Source of the DNA: Uliginosibacterium paludis
GTDB lineage: Bacteria; Pseudomonadota; Gammaproteobacteria; Burkholderiales; Rhodocyclaceae
Direction: 5' to 3'
NCBI RefSeq assembly: GCF_039631355.1
Contig: NZ_JBDIVF010000005.1
Coordinates: 124,001 to 188,000 of the forward strand
Length of the DNA: 64,000 nucleotides
Below, piece by piece: positions 24,860 through 33,841 of this stretch. Position 1 is the stretch's first letter. Each line of letters opens with the position of its first letter. Both the position numbers and the translations under genes were made by a program. The notes under the pieces are model-generated. The model was not told the origin of the DNA. It saw nothing but the letters and a program-made list of their open reading frames with translations, and searched no databases.

Positions 24860-26124
24860 TCGGCGGCGAGCTGCTCTCGCGCGTGCGCGCGCTGTTCCGC
24901 TCCGATGACAGCCGCTTCAGCGGTCAGGCCAGGGCGGGCGAGCTGGATGGCTGGCTGTTCTGGTCGTCGGCCCTGCTGCTGCTGTTCGGCCTGGTGATGG
25001 TCTATTCCTCGTCGATAGCCTTTGCCGAAGGCAGCCGCCTCTCGAGTCACAACTCGACCTTCTTTCTCACCCGTCATGCGATCTTTCTGGCGCTCGGTGC
25101 GGTATCGGGGCTGATCGCCTTCCAGGTGCCGGTGCGCAACCTTCAGAAGCTCGCGCCCTGGTTGGCCGCGGCAGGCATTCTGGCCTTGCTGCTGGTGCTG
25201 ATTCCGCATGTCGGGCGCGAGGTCAACGGTGCACGTCGCTGGATTCCGCTCGGCCCGATCAACATCCAGCCTTCCGAGTTCATGAAGCTGGCCATGGCGC
25301 TTTACGCGGCGGACTACACCGCCCGCAAGCTGCCGGTGATGAAGAGCTTCATGAAGGCTTTCGTGCCAATGGCCGCGATGGTGGCGGTGATCGGCTTCCT
25401 GCTGTTGCGCGAGCCCGACTTCGGCGCGCTGATCGTGATTGCCTGCATCGCGTTCGGCATCCTGTTCCTCGGCGGCATGAACGTGCGCATCTTCGCGGCG
25501 CTGAGCGTATTCGCGGTCATCATGATCGCGATCCTGGTGCTGACTTCTCCGTACCGGCGCGAGCGTCTGTTCGGCTTCTCCGACCCGTGGAAGGATGCGC
25601 TGGGCAGCGGTTACCAGCTCTCGCACGCACTGATCGCGTTCGGCCGCGGCGAGTGGTTCGGCGTCGGTCTGGGCGGCAGCATCGAGAAGCTCTTCTATCT
25701 GCCGGAAGCTCATACCGACTTTCTGCTCGCCGTGATTGCGGAAGAACTCGGCTTCACCGGCGTGCTGGTCGTGATCGTCCTGTTCGCGATCATCGTGCAG
25801 CGGGCCTTTGCCATTGCGCGCCGCTCGCATCATCTGGAGCGCCACTTTTCCGGACTGGTCGCCCAGGGGATCGGCCTCTGGATCGGCGCGCAATCGCTCA
25901 TCAACATGGGCGTGAACATGGGCGTGCTGCCGACCAAGGGCCTCACGCTGCCGTTGATGAGCTTCGGTGGCTCCGGCATTCTGGCGAACTGCCTCGCGCT
26001 GGCCGTGCTGCTCCGGATTGACTGGGAAAACCGGCAGCTGCCGCGCAGTACGGCGGGCTCCGGCTACGGTGCGGCTGCCGTAGCGCGGCCGGCTGCGGTG
26101 CGCCGTGGAGGAGATCCGGTATGA
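24856..26124 (+). CDS. ftsW: Septal peptidoglycan glycosyltransferase FtsW
   Basis: FtsW is the SEDS-family polymerase of septal peptidoglycan and partners FtsI. The 422-residue protein has about ten membrane segments, with SEDS motifs GREVNGARRWIPLG, IQPSEFMKLA, GSGYQLSHALIAFGRG and LPTKGLTLPLMSFGGSG. ATG 24856 in an ATGA overlap with murD is preferred over a GTG nine bases upstream. The C-terminus overlaps murG by four bases. Confidence 0.97.
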   Translation: MIGGELLSRVRALFRSDDSRFSGQARAGELDGWLFWSSALLLLFGLVMVYSSSIAFAEGSRLSSHNSTFFLTRHAIFLALGAVSGLIAFQVPVRNLQKLAPWLAAAGILALLLVLIPHVGREVNGARRWIPLGPINIQPSEFMKLAMALYAADYTARKLPVMKSFMKAFVPMAAMVAVIGFLLLREPDFGALIVIACIAFGILFLGGMNVRIFAALSVFAVIMIAILVLTSPYRRERLFGFSDPWKDALGSGYQLSHALIAFGRGEWFGVGLGGSIEKLFYLPEAHTDFLLAVIAEELGFTGVLVVIVLFAIIVQRAFAIARRSHHLERHFSGLVAQGIGLWIGAQSLINMGVNMGVLPTKGLTLPLMSFGGSGILANCLALAVLLRIDWENRQLPRSTAGSGYGAAAVARPAAVRRGGDPV

Positions 26125-27191
26125 GTTCGCGCCAGAAAAAACTGCTCGTGATGGCCGGCGGCACCGGCGGACACATCTATCCCGGCGTCGCCGTCGCCGA
26201 AGCGCTCCGCGCGCGCGGCTGGCAGATTGCCTGGATGGGAAACGAAGACCGCATGGAGGGGCGCATCGTACCGGCTTACGGTTACGAGCTGGCCTGGATC
26301 CGTTTCGGCGCCCTGCGCGGCAAGGGATTGCTCGCCAAGCTGATGCTGCCGGTCAATCTGCTGCGCGGATTCTGGCAGGCAGCGCAGGCGATCCGGCGCG
26401 TGAAGCCCGACGTCGTGATCGGCATGGGGGGCTATGTCAGTTTTCCGGGCGGCGCGATGGCGCGTTTGCTCGGCAAGCCGGTCATCGTGCATGAGCAGAA
26501 CTCGGTGGCGGGGCTGGCCAATCGCGTGCTCGCACGTCTTGCCCGGCGTGTGGTCTGCGGCTTCCCCGATGTGATCGCTGGTGGCGCATGGCTCGGCAAT
26601 CCGGTTCGTGCCGACATCGCTTCGCTGCCGTCTCCGGGCGAACGCTTTGCAGGCCGCTCCGGGCCGCTGAAGTTGCTCGTGGTCGGGGGCTCACTGGGCG
26701 CGCGGGCGCTCAACGATGTCGTACCGGCCGCCCTTGCGCGCCTGCCGGAAGCGCAGCGACCGAAGGTGACGCATCAGTCCGGCGCCAACCAGCTCGAGGC
26801 GCTTGAGGCCGCGTATGCCGCGGCTGGCGTGAAGGGCGAGTTGCTGCCTTTCATCGACAACATGGCGCAGCGCTATGCGGAGGCGGATCTGGTGATCTGC
26901 CGCTCGGGGGCGCTGACCGTGGCCGAGCTGGCTGCCGCGGGCGTGGCCAGCGTGCTGGTGCCTTTCCCGCACGCAGTGGATGACCACCAGACCGGTAACG
27001 CCGGTTTTCTGTCGGAGCGTGGGGCTGCCGTGCTGATCCAGCAGCGTGAGCTTGATGCCGACCGCCTCGCCGACTGCCTGGCCGGGCTGGACCGCGCCCG
27101 ATTGCTCGCAATGGCCGAGGCCGCGCGCACGCTCGCCAGGCCTCATGCGGCCGAAGACGTGGCCCGTGTCTGCGAGGAGTTGTGCCAGTGA
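26121..27191 (+). CDS. murG: UDP-GlcNAc:lipid I N-acetylglucosaminyltransferase
   Basis: MurG makes lipid II from lipid I at the cytoplasmic face of the membrane. The 356-residue GT28-family protein has the N-terminal AGGTGGHIYPG loop, GMGGYVSFPGG, HEQNSVAGLANR, the second glycine loop VVGGSLGARALN, and the donor-binding CRSGALTVAELAAAG and DDHQTGNA motifs. It overlaps ftsW by four bases. An unusually long 181-base gap separates it from murC. Confidence 0.97.
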   Translation: MSSRQKKLLVMAGGTGGHIYPGVAVAEALRARGWQIAWMGNEDRMEGRIVPAYGYELAWIRFGALRGKGLLAKLMLPVNLLRGFWQAAQAIRRVKPDVVIGMGGYVSFPGGAMARLLGKPVIVHEQNSVAGLANRVLARLARRVVCGFPDVIAGGAWLGNPVRADIASLPSPGERFAGRSGPLKLLVVGGSLGARALNDVVPAALARLPEAQRPKVTHQSGANQLEALEAAYAAAGVKGELLPFIDNMAQRYAEADLVICRSGALTVAELAAAGVASVLVPFPHAVDDHQTGNAGFLSERGAAVLIQQRELDADRLADCLAGLDRARLLAMAEAARTLARPHAAEDVARVCEELCQ

Positions 27192-27282
27192 CGCGCGCGG
27201 TGCACACGCGATCCATCAAAGCGGGCTTGAAGGCCTCCGGAAGCGTGCCTTGGCGCCTGAAATTTGCGACACTTCCGCGATT

Positions 27283-27305
27283 GTGCCGGGGCGTTTGCCC
27301 GGCAC
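27283..27305 (+). other. Hairpin in the murG-murC gap
   Basis: An 8-bp perfect stem (GTGCCGGG, 27283-27290, with CCCGGCAC, 27298-27305) encloses a 7-base loop. No T run follows, so it is not a normal terminator. It lies in the only sizeable untranslated gap between mraZ and ftsA, about 70 bases before murC. Confidence 0.55.
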
Positions 27306-27372
27306 CGGTCCCATTCATCGCAACAGGTTTTCAAATGACCCGGAAAAGCAGTGCCGGCACGGGAGTGCAGGC

Positions 27373-28764
27373 ATGAAACACAAGATCAGGAACATCCATT
27401 TCGTAGGGATCGGCGGCGCGGGCATGAGTGCCATCGCCGAGGTCCTCGCCAGCCAGGGCTATGCCGTGAGCGGGTCCGACCTCGCGGACAATGCCACGAC
27501 GCGTCGCCTGGCTTCGCTCGGCATCCGGGTGATCCAGGGGCACGCCGCAGAGAACGTTTCCGACGCGGACGCGATCGTCACCTCGACCGCCGTGCGTCAC
27601 GACAATCCGGAAGTGCTCGCGGCACGGGCGCGGCAGATTCCGGTGGTGCCGCGCGCACAGATGCTGGCCGAGCTCATGCGGCTCAAGCAGGGGATCGCGA
27701 TTGCCGGCACGCACGGCAAGACCACCACCACGAGTCTTGTCTCCAGCGTGCTCGCGGAAGCCGGGCTTGACCCGACCTTCGTGATCGGCGGACGGCTCAA
27801 TGCAGCAGGTGCCAACTCGCGAGTGGGCAGTGGTGACTTCCTGGTGGCAGAGGCCGACGAGTCCGATGCTTCCTTCCTCATGCTGAGCCCGGTCATTTCG
27901 GTCGTCACCAATATCGACGCCGATCACATGGAGACCTATGGCCACGATTTCGGCCGGCTCAAGCATGCCTTCATCGACTTCCTCAACCGCCTGGCCTTCT
28001 ATGGCGTGGCGGTGGTGTGTGCCGATGACCCGAACGTCAGGGAGATCCTGCCTTTCGTGTCCAAGCAGGTGATCCGCTACGGTTTCTCGCCGGATGCGCA
28101 GGTGCGCGCCGAAAACGTGCGGGCCGTCGGTGGCCAGATGCATTTCGACGTGATCCGCAGCAATGGCAGCAGCGTGCGCTTCCCCGTGAGGCTGAACCTG
28201 CCCGGCATGCACAACGTGCTCAACGCGCTGGCGACGGTTGCGGTGGCCAGCGAAGTCGGCGTGTCAGATGAGGACATCGCGCGCGGCCTCGAAAACTTCC
28301 AGGGGGTCGGACGTCGCTTCCAGCGCTATGGCCAGGTCGCGCTGCCTTCCGGCGGCAGCTTCACGCTGATTGACGATTACGGCCACCATCCGGTCGAAAT
28401 GGCGGCCACGATTGCCGCGGCCCGGGGCGCCTTCCCCGGCCAGCGTCTGCTGCTGGCCTTCCAGCCTCACCGCTACACCCGTACACGCGACTGCTTCGAG
28501 GATTTCGTGAAGGTGCTGGGCTCGGTTGATTCCCTCGTGCTCGGCGAGGTCTATGCCGCGGGCGAAGCGCCCATCGTGGCAGCAGATGGGCGCTCCCTCG
28601 CGCGCGCGCTGCGTGTCGCAGGCAGGATCGAGCCGGTATTCGTCGAGCAGGTGGCTGACATGCCTGCTGCAATCATGGAAACAGCGCGTGATGGTGATGT
28701 GGTGATGACCATGGGCGCGGGTTCGATCGGTGGCGTGCCGGCCCGGCTCGTGGCGGCGGAATGA
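27373..28764 (+). CDS. murC: UDP-N-acetylmuramate:L-alanine ligase
   Basis: MurC adds L-alanine to UDP-MurNAc, starting the peptide stem. The 463-residue protein starts MKHKIRNIHFVGIGGAGMSA, the family N-terminus, and has the ATP loop IAGTHGKTTTTSL (near residue 112), EADESDASFL, DDYGHHPVE and FQPHRYTRT. ATG 27373 is chosen because homologues begin there; the frame upstream crosses the gap and murG. It overlaps ddlB by four bases. murB is not in the cluster. Confidence 0.97.
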   Translation: MKHKIRNIHFVGIGGAGMSAIAEVLASQGYAVSGSDLADNATTRRLASLGIRVIQGHAAENVSDADAIVTSTAVRHDNPEVLAARARQIPVVPRAQMLAELMRLKQGIAIAGTHGKTTTTSLVSSVLAEAGLDPTFVIGGRLNAAGANSRVGSGDFLVAEADESDASFLMLSPVISVVTNIDADHMETYGHDFGRLKHAFIDFLNRLAFYGVAVVCADDPNVREILPFVSKQVIRYGFSPDAQVRAENVRAVGGQMHFDVIRSNGSSVRFPVRLNLPGMHNVLNALATVAVASEVGVSDEDIARGLENFQGVGRRFQRYGQVALPSGGSFTLIDDYGHHPVEMAATIAAARGAFPGQRLLLAFQPHRYTRTRDCFEDFVKVLGSVDSLVLGEVYAAGEAPIVAADGRSLARALRVAGRIEPVFVEQVADMPAAIMETARDGDVVMTMGAGSIGGVPARLVAAE

Positions 28765-29705
28765 TGAGTGGAGAACGTGCAGTGACAGAGGCAACCCGGA
28801 ATTTCGGCAAGGTGGCAGTGCTCATGGGCGGCCCGTCAGCGGAGCGCGAGATCTCGCTGCTGTCCGGCAATGCGGTGCTGGCCGCGTTGCGCTCGCAGGG
28901 TGTGGATGCGCATGCCTTCGACCCCGCCGAGCGCCCGGTCTGGGCGCTGGCAGAAGAAGGCTTCAATCGCGCATTCATCACGCTGCATGGCCGCTTCGGC
29001 GAAGACGGCACGGTGCAGGGCGCGCTTCAGGTCATGAAGATCCCCTTCACCGGCAGCGGGGTGATGGCTTCCGCGATCGCGATGGACAAGTGGCGCACCA
29101 AGCTCGTGTGGCTTGCTGCAGGCGTACCGACACCGGCTTACCGCATGCTCGTGCCAGGTTGCGATTACGCATCTGTCATTGATGAGCTGGGCCTGCCGCT
29201 CATCATCAAACCGGCACGTGAGGGCTCTTCTCTTGGCGTGACCAAGGTTCGCAACGCAGCAGAGTTTGCCGCGGCATTCGAGGCAGCCCATCGCCTGGAC
29301 CCGCTCGTGATCGCGGAGCAGTTCGTCAGCGGCCAGGAAATGACGGCGGCCGTGCTGGGCGACAAGGCGCTGCCGCTCGTGCGCATCGAGCCGCTCAAGG
29401 GTGAGTACGATTACCAGAACAAGTACTTCACCGACGATGTGCGCTATCACTGCCCCGCCGGCATCGCACCCGAAATCGAGGAAGCGATCCAGTCCGATGC
29501 CCTGAAGGCTTTCCAGGTGCTCGGATGTCGTGGCTGGGGCAGGGCAGACCTGATCCTGCGCGAGGACGGCAGCTACAGTTTCCTCGAGATGAACACCGCA
29601 CCGGGCATGACCGGACACTCGCTGGTCCCGATGGCCGCCCGCACGGCTGGTCTTGGTTTCGAGCAACTGTGTCTGGACATTCTCGAGCAGGCCAGCCTCG
29701 ACTGA
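28761..29705 (+). CDS. ddlB: D-alanine:D-alanine ligase
   Basis: Ddl makes the D-Ala-D-Ala dipeptide used by MurF. The 314-residue ATP-grasp protein has GKVAVLMGGPSAEREISL near the N-terminus, KPAREGSSLGV, and the metal-binding LEMNTAPGMTGHSLVP motif near the end. Start ATG 28761 (ATGATG) overlaps the murC stop. A second ATG three bases on is equally possible. Confidence 0.96.
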   Translation: MMSGERAVTEATRNFGKVAVLMGGPSAEREISLLSGNAVLAALRSQGVDAHAFDPAERPVWALAEEGFNRAFITLHGRFGEDGTVQGALQVMKIPFTGSGVMASAIAMDKWRTKLVWLAAGVPTPAYRMLVPGCDYASVIDELGLPLIIKPAREGSSLGVTKVRNAAEFAAAFEAAHRLDPLVIAEQFVSGQEMTAAVLGDKALPLVRIEPLKGEYDYQNKYFTDDVRYHCPAGIAPEIEEAIQSDALKAFQVLGCRGWGRADLILREDGSYSFLEMNTAPGMTGHSLVPMAARTAGLGFEQLCLDILEQASLD

Positions 29706-29707
29706 AC

Positions 29708-30535
29708 ATGGGAGCACAGCAGCCCGCCTTCGGAAAAACCGGTCCGGCCGCAAAGCCGGAAACCGGTGCGCGTGCCGTGGCACGCGGCTTCTGGCACAGG
29801 CCGGACTGGATGGGACTCGTTTCCGATGTCCTGATGCTGTTTGCATCCGTTCTTTTTGGCGTGGCCGTCGTGAAGTTTGCCGCCAATCTGCCGTTATTCG
29901 GCTTGCGGCAGGTCACCGTGGTTTCGCCGCTGTCACACGTCACCCGGGCACAGTTGGAGTACGTCGCCTCGTCAGCATTGAATGGAAATTTTTTCACCGT
30001 CGATCTCGAAGGCGGTCGCAAGGCCTTCGAGAACCTGCCCTGGGTGCGTAGTGCAACCTTGCGCCGGGTCTGGCCCGGAGAGATTGTCGTGCAGCTCGAG
30101 GAGCATGTGGCTGCCGCTTACTGGCGAAGCATCGATTCGGGGGACACGCGTCTCGTGAATACCTTCGGTGAGCTGTTCGACGGCGCCAGCAACGGAAACC
30201 TTCCGGTGTTCAGCGGACCGCCGGACGCCAGTGCTGCCATCCTCGGACAGTTGCACGTCCTCAACGAGATGTTCAAGCCCATGGATCGCAAGGTGGTCAC
30301 GCTGTCGCTGTCAGGGCGTCAGGCATGGCAGGTGAAACTTGACAACGGCATGGTCGTCGAACTCGGCAAGGATCAGGGCAGAGCGCCGCTCAATGAGCGG
30401 CTCAAGCGTTTTGTGAAGTTGTGGCCCCAGCTGTCGGCATCGCTTCCCCGTCCGGTGCAGGTTGCCGACCTGCGCTACACGACGGGCTTCGCGATCCGGA
30501 TGGCAGGCAGCGAACAGAGAAAAGGCAAGCAATGA
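29708..30535 (+). CDS. ftsQ: Cell division protein FtsQ
   Basis: FtsQ is a bitopic divisome protein that links early and late division proteins. The 275-residue protein has a roughly 40-residue cytoplasmic start, one membrane segment (LVSDVLMLFASVLFGVAVVK) and a periplasmic POTRA domain. The domain includes FGLRQVTVVSPLSHVTRAQL and NLPWVRSATLRRVWPGEI. It starts two bases after ddlB and overlaps ftsA by four bases. Confidence 0.96.
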   Translation: MGAQQPAFGKTGPAAKPETGARAVARGFWHRPDWMGLVSDVLMLFASVLFGVAVVKFAANLPLFGLRQVTVVSPLSHVTRAQLEYVASSALNGNFFTVDLEGGRKAFENLPWVRSATLRRVWPGEIVVQLEEHVAAAYWRSIDSGDTRLVNTFGELFDGASNGNLPVFSGPPDASAAILGQLHVLNEMFKPMDRKVVTLSLSGRQAWQVKLDNGMVVELGKDQGRAPLNERLKRFVKLWPQLSASLPRPVQVADLRYTTGFAIRMAGSEQRKGKQ

Positions 30536-31761
30536 GCAAGGACAGCAAGGATCTCATCGTCGGACTCGATCTTGGCACTTCCAAGGTCACCGCCATGGTT
30601 GCCGAACTCAGGCCGGATGGCCGGCTGGAGGTCGTCGGCGTGGCGACCCAGCCCTGTTCCGGCCTCAAGAAGGGCGTCGTGGTGAACATCGAGGCAACGG
30701 TGGACGCCATCTCGCGCGTGGTGCAGGAAGTCGAGGTGATGGCGGACTGCAAGATCCGCGACGTCTACACCGGCATCGCCGGCAGCCACATCCGCAGTTT
30801 CAACTCGAACGGAATGGTGGCGATCAAGGACAAGGAAGTCACGCCGCTTGACGTCGAACGGGTGATTGAAGTGGCGCGAGCCATGCCCATTCCCGCGGAT
30901 CAGCAGATCCTGCACATCCTGACCCAGGAGTTCATCGTCGACGGCCAGGATGGCGTGCGCGAACCCATCGGCATGAGTGGTGCACGGCTTGAGGTGAAGG
31001 TGCACATCGTGACTGGCGCCGTGTCTGCCGCGCAGAACCTGATCAAGTGCGTGCGGCGCTGCGGTCTCGAAGTCGTGGACCTCGTCCTGCAGCCGCTGGC
31101 CTCGAGCTTCGCGACACTCTCCGAGGACGAAAAGGAACTGGGCGTATGCCTGGTTGACGTTGGCGGCGGCACGACCGACCTTGCCGTGTTCACACAGGGA
31201 GCCATCCGTCATACCGCGGTGATTCCGATTGCGGGCGACCAGATCACCAACGACATCGCCATGGCGCTGCGCACGCCCACTGCCGAGGCTGAAGGCATCA
31301 AGATCGATTTCGGAGTGGCCATGCAGAGTCTGGTGGATCCCGAGGAAACGATCGAGGTGCCGAGCGTTGGCGAGCGCGCTTCGCGCCGCCTCTCGCGCGA
31401 GAGCCTCGCTGCGGTGATCCAGCCGCGCGTGCAGGAACTGTTTGAACTGGTGCAGGCAGAGTTGCGACGCAGCGGTTACGAGGAACTGCTGTCCTCCGGG
31501 CTCGTCCTTTCCGGCGGTACCGCGCAGCTTGGCGGTATCTGCGATCTGGGGGACGAAGTGTTTCATCTACCGGTGCGGATCGGTATTCCGGCCTATCAGG
31601 GATCGCTTGCTGACGTGGTATGCCAGCCGCAATACGCGAACGTAATGGGGCTGGTGCTGGAAGGTGCCGCACAACGCCGACGCGGATTGCAGGCGCGGGA
31701 AACACGGAACCTGCGTCATTCATTTGACAGGATAAAAGCCTGGTTCGAGAAAAACTTCTGA
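30532..31761 (+). CDS. ftsA: Cell division protein FtsA
   Basis: FtsA is the actin-like protein that tethers FtsZ to the membrane. The 409-residue protein has the phosphate loop GLDLGTSKVTAMV near residue 10, the second phosphate motif CLVDVGGGTTDLAVF, LVLSGGTAQLGG, and a C-terminal amphipathic tail (SFDRIKAWFEKNF) that inserts in the membrane. The ATGA overlap with ftsQ fixes the start; longer upstream frames lie within ftsQ. Confidence 0.97.
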   Translation: MSKDSKDLIVGLDLGTSKVTAMVAELRPDGRLEVVGVATQPCSGLKKGVVVNIEATVDAISRVVQEVEVMADCKIRDVYTGIAGSHIRSFNSNGMVAIKDKEVTPLDVERVIEVARAMPIPADQQILHILTQEFIVDGQDGVREPIGMSGARLEVKVHIVTGAVSAAQNLIKCVRRCGLEVVDLVLQPLASSFATLSEDEKELGVCLVDVGGGTTDLAVFTQGAIRHTAVIPIAGDQITNDIAMALRTPTAEAEGIKIDFGVAMQSLVDPEETIEVPSVGERASRRLSRESLAAVIQPRVQELFELVQAELRRSGYEELLSSGLVLSGGTAQLGGICDLGDEVFHLPVRIGIPAYQGSLADVVCQPQYANVMGLVLEGAAQRRRGLQARETRNLRHSFDRIKAWFEKNF

Positions 31762-31911
31762 TTAGTCATGAACTTGCAAGCGTTCATGGTCTAAGGGGAA
31801 TTGCTTGTGTGCGGTGCGGTTATTTAGTAGTAAACTCCGCATCGATCTACTATATTTAGGCTGTTTTGATTCAACGCAAAACACCATTAAGCCAGTTTCA
31901 AAGGGGAAAAC
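31762..31911 (+). promoter_or_regulatory. AT-rich ftsA-ftsZ leader with an inverted repeat
   Basis: This 150-base gap contains CATGAAC (31767-31773) and GTTCATG (31782-31788) as an inverted repeat around TTGCAAGC. An AT-rich stretch with -10-like boxes follows (TAAACT at 31831, TATATT at 31851). The ribosome site is AAAGGGG, five bases before the ATG. A separate ftsZ promoter here is likely, as in other bacteria, but I cannot fix its exact boxes. Confidence 0.45.
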
Positions 31912-33054
31912 ATGGATCTGATCGAAGTTGTCGACAAGGAACCGAGTGGTACCGTCATCAAGGTAATTGGTGTCGGCGGTGCCGGTGGCAATGCAGTGGA
32001 TCACATGATTCGGGAAGGCGTGCAGGGCGTTGAATTCATCTGCGCCAATACCGATGCCCAGGCCCTCAAGCGCTCGCTGGCCACGCGCAAGATCCAGCTC
32101 GGGGACTCCGGACTCGGCGCGGGTGCCAAGCCCGAAGCCGGCCGTGCCGAAGCGCTCGAGGCGCGCGAAGCCATCATGGCGGCGCTGCAAGGGGCGCACA
32201 TGGCCTTCATTACCGCCGGCATGGGTGGCGGTACCGGTACTGGTGCAGCACCCGTCGTGGCAGAGGTGGCCAAGGAACTCGGCATCCTGACCGTGGCCGT
32301 GGTCACCAAACCCTTCGATTTCGAGAACCGCTTCCGCGTGGCGGACAGCGGCGTGGAAGAGCTTTCCAAGCATGTCGATTCGCTGATCGTGGTGCTCAAC
32401 GACAAGCTGATGGAAGTCTATGGTGATGATGCCAGCATGGAAGAGTGCTTCCGCAATGCTGACGACGTGCTCCGCAAGGCCGTCGGTGGCATCGCCGAAA
32501 TCATCAATGTGCCTGGCCTGGTCAACGTCGACTTCCAGGACGTCCGCACACTGATGGCCGAGATGGGGCGGGCCATGATGGGTTCGGCTGAAGCAGCCGG
32601 CATGGACCGTGCGCGCATTGCTGCCGAGCAGGCTGCGGCCAGTCCGCTGCTTGAAGGCGTGGAGCTCTCCGGCGCACGTGGCGTGCTGATCAATATCACT
32701 GCCAGCCGCTCGCTGAAGATGTCGGAAGTGCGCGAGGCGGTGCAGACGGTGCGCGCGTTTGCCACCGCAGATGCCACCGTGTTCTACGGCACCGTGTTTG
32801 ATGACTCGATGGAAGACCGCATGCGGGTGACCGTGCTGGCTACCGGTCTGGGCTCGAGCCGCGCAGCCGTGCGCCAGCCGGTGATCCAGATGGTCAAGAC
32901 CGGTACCGACAACGTCGCCATGGAAGTGAATTACGACGACCTGGCGATGCCGGCGGTGATCCGTCGTGGCACGCGCAGCACGGCGCAGGCCATGAGCGAC
33001 AACGGCTTCGGCACATACGACATCCCGGCCTTTCTGCGCAAGCAGGCAGACTGA
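31912..33054 (+). CDS. ftsZ: Cell division GTPase FtsZ
   Basis: FtsZ is the tubulin-like GTPase that forms the division ring. The 380-residue protein has KVIGVGGAGGNAVDHM near residue 20, the tubulin signature GMGGGTGTGAAPV (about 103-115), the synergy loop NVDFQDVRTLM, a variable linker, and the conserved C-terminal peptide TYDIPAFLRKQAD that binds FtsA and ZipA-type partners. A terminator follows 22 bases later; lpxC, often next in gammaproteobacteria, is absent. Confidence 0.98.
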   Translation: MDLIEVVDKEPSGTVIKVIGVGGAGGNAVDHMIREGVQGVEFICANTDAQALKRSLATRKIQLGDSGLGAGAKPEAGRAEALEAREAIMAALQGAHMAFITAGMGGGTGTGAAPVVAEVAKELGILTVAVVTKPFDFENRFRVADSGVEELSKHVDSLIVVLNDKLMEVYGDDASMEECFRNADDVLRKAVGGIAEIINVPGLVNVDFQDVRTLMAEMGRAMMGSAEAAGMDRARIAAEQAAASPLLEGVELSGARGVLINITASRSLKMSEVREAVQTVRAFATADATVFYGTVFDDSMEDRMRVTVLATGLGSSRAAVRQPVIQMVKTGTDNVAMEVNYDDLAMPAVIRRGTRSTAQAMSDNGFGTYDIPAFLRKQAD

Positions 33055-33076
33055 GTTGCAGGTCTGACGCAATGAA

Positions 33077-33102
33077 AACCGGGCTTCAGGCCCGGTTTTT
33101 TT
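33077..33102 (+). terminator. Rho-independent terminator ending the division cluster
   Basis: An 8-bp perfect stem (AACCGGGC, 33077-33084, with 33090-33097) closes a five-base loop and continues into a T run to 33102. Confidence 0.92.
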
Positions 33103-33139
33103 ACGCCTGCCTCGGACGGGCTGGCGGGGGCGCTTCGCG

Positions 33140-33145
33140 TAAAAT
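33140..33145 (+). promoter_or_regulatory. Candidate -10 for a leaderless ispD transcript
   Basis: TAAAAT ends 6 bases before the ispD ATG, which puts the expected transcription start at or next to the A of ATG. No Shine-Dalgarno sequence is visible before the start. No good -35 was found at standard spacing. Confidence 0.4.
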
Positions 33146-33151
33146 CCCGGC

Positions 33152-33841
33152 ATGAACCGATATTTTGCGATAGTACCGGCCGCAGGCAGCGGCAGCAGAA
33201 TGGGGGCCGAGCGCCCGAAGCAGTATCTGCCCCTGGCAGGACGTCCCTTGATCTGGCATGCGCTGGCGACCCTGTGCGCGGTGCCTGAAGTCGAACGGGT
33301 TGTTGTCGTGATCTCGGCGGAGGATGAATGGTGGGTCGCCCACGACTGGTCCTGTTTTGACGGACGTCTGCAGGTCCTGCGGGCGGGTGGGGCGACGCGT
33401 GCCGAAACGGTCAGGAATGCCTTGCGGGAGTTGGGCGATGATCTGGCGCCGGAAGACTGGGTGCTGGTGCACGATGCTGCGCGCGCCTGTCTTGCACGGC
33501 ATCATGTCGAAGTGCTGCTGGAGACGCTCGCCGACGATCCGGTCGGTGGGCTGCTTGCCCAGCCGGTGGCGGATACGCTCAAGCGCAGCGACGAGACGGG
33601 ACGCGTGCAGCAGACGGTCTCGCGCGAGTCGATGTGGCAGGCCCAGACACCGCAGATGTTTCGTGCCGGCTTGCTCATCCGGGCTCTGGACGAGAAACCC
33701 GGCGTGACGGATGAGGCGGGCGCGGTCGAAGCCTGTGGCCTCGCGCCTAAGCTCGTGCCGGCGGATGCCACGAATTTCAAGGTGACTTATCCGCAGGACC
33801 TCGCGCTGGCGGAACTGATCCTTCATTCCAGGAGTTTTTGA
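33152..33841 (+). CDS. ispD: 2-C-methyl-D-erythritol 4-phosphate cytidylyltransferase
   Basis: IspD makes CDP-methylerythritol in the non-mevalonate isoprenoid pathway. The 229-residue protein has the nucleotide-binding VPAAGSGSRMGAERPKQYL motif, VLVHDAARACL, the QTPQMFRAGLL motif and the late TDEAGAVEACG. It ends TTTTTGATG, where the stop overlaps the ispF ATG by one base, so the two are coupled. No ribosome site precedes the ATG, and a -10-like box lies directly before it. Confidence 0.96.
   Translation: MNRYFAIVPAAGSGSRMGAERPKQYLPLAGRPLIWHALATLCAVPEVERVVVVISAEDEWWVAHDWSCFDGRLQVLRAGGATRAETVRNALRELGDDLAPEDWVLVHDAARACLARHHVEVLLETLADDPVGGLLAQPVADTLKRSDETGRVQQTVSRESMWQAQTPQMFRAGLLIRALDEKPGVTDEAGAVEACGLAPKLVPADATNFKVTYPQDLALAELILHSRSF

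Noticed and set aside
27182..27376. 64-codon open frame across the murG-murC gap
   Set aside because: It overlaps murG, has no ribosome site, and its product has no recognisable pattern.
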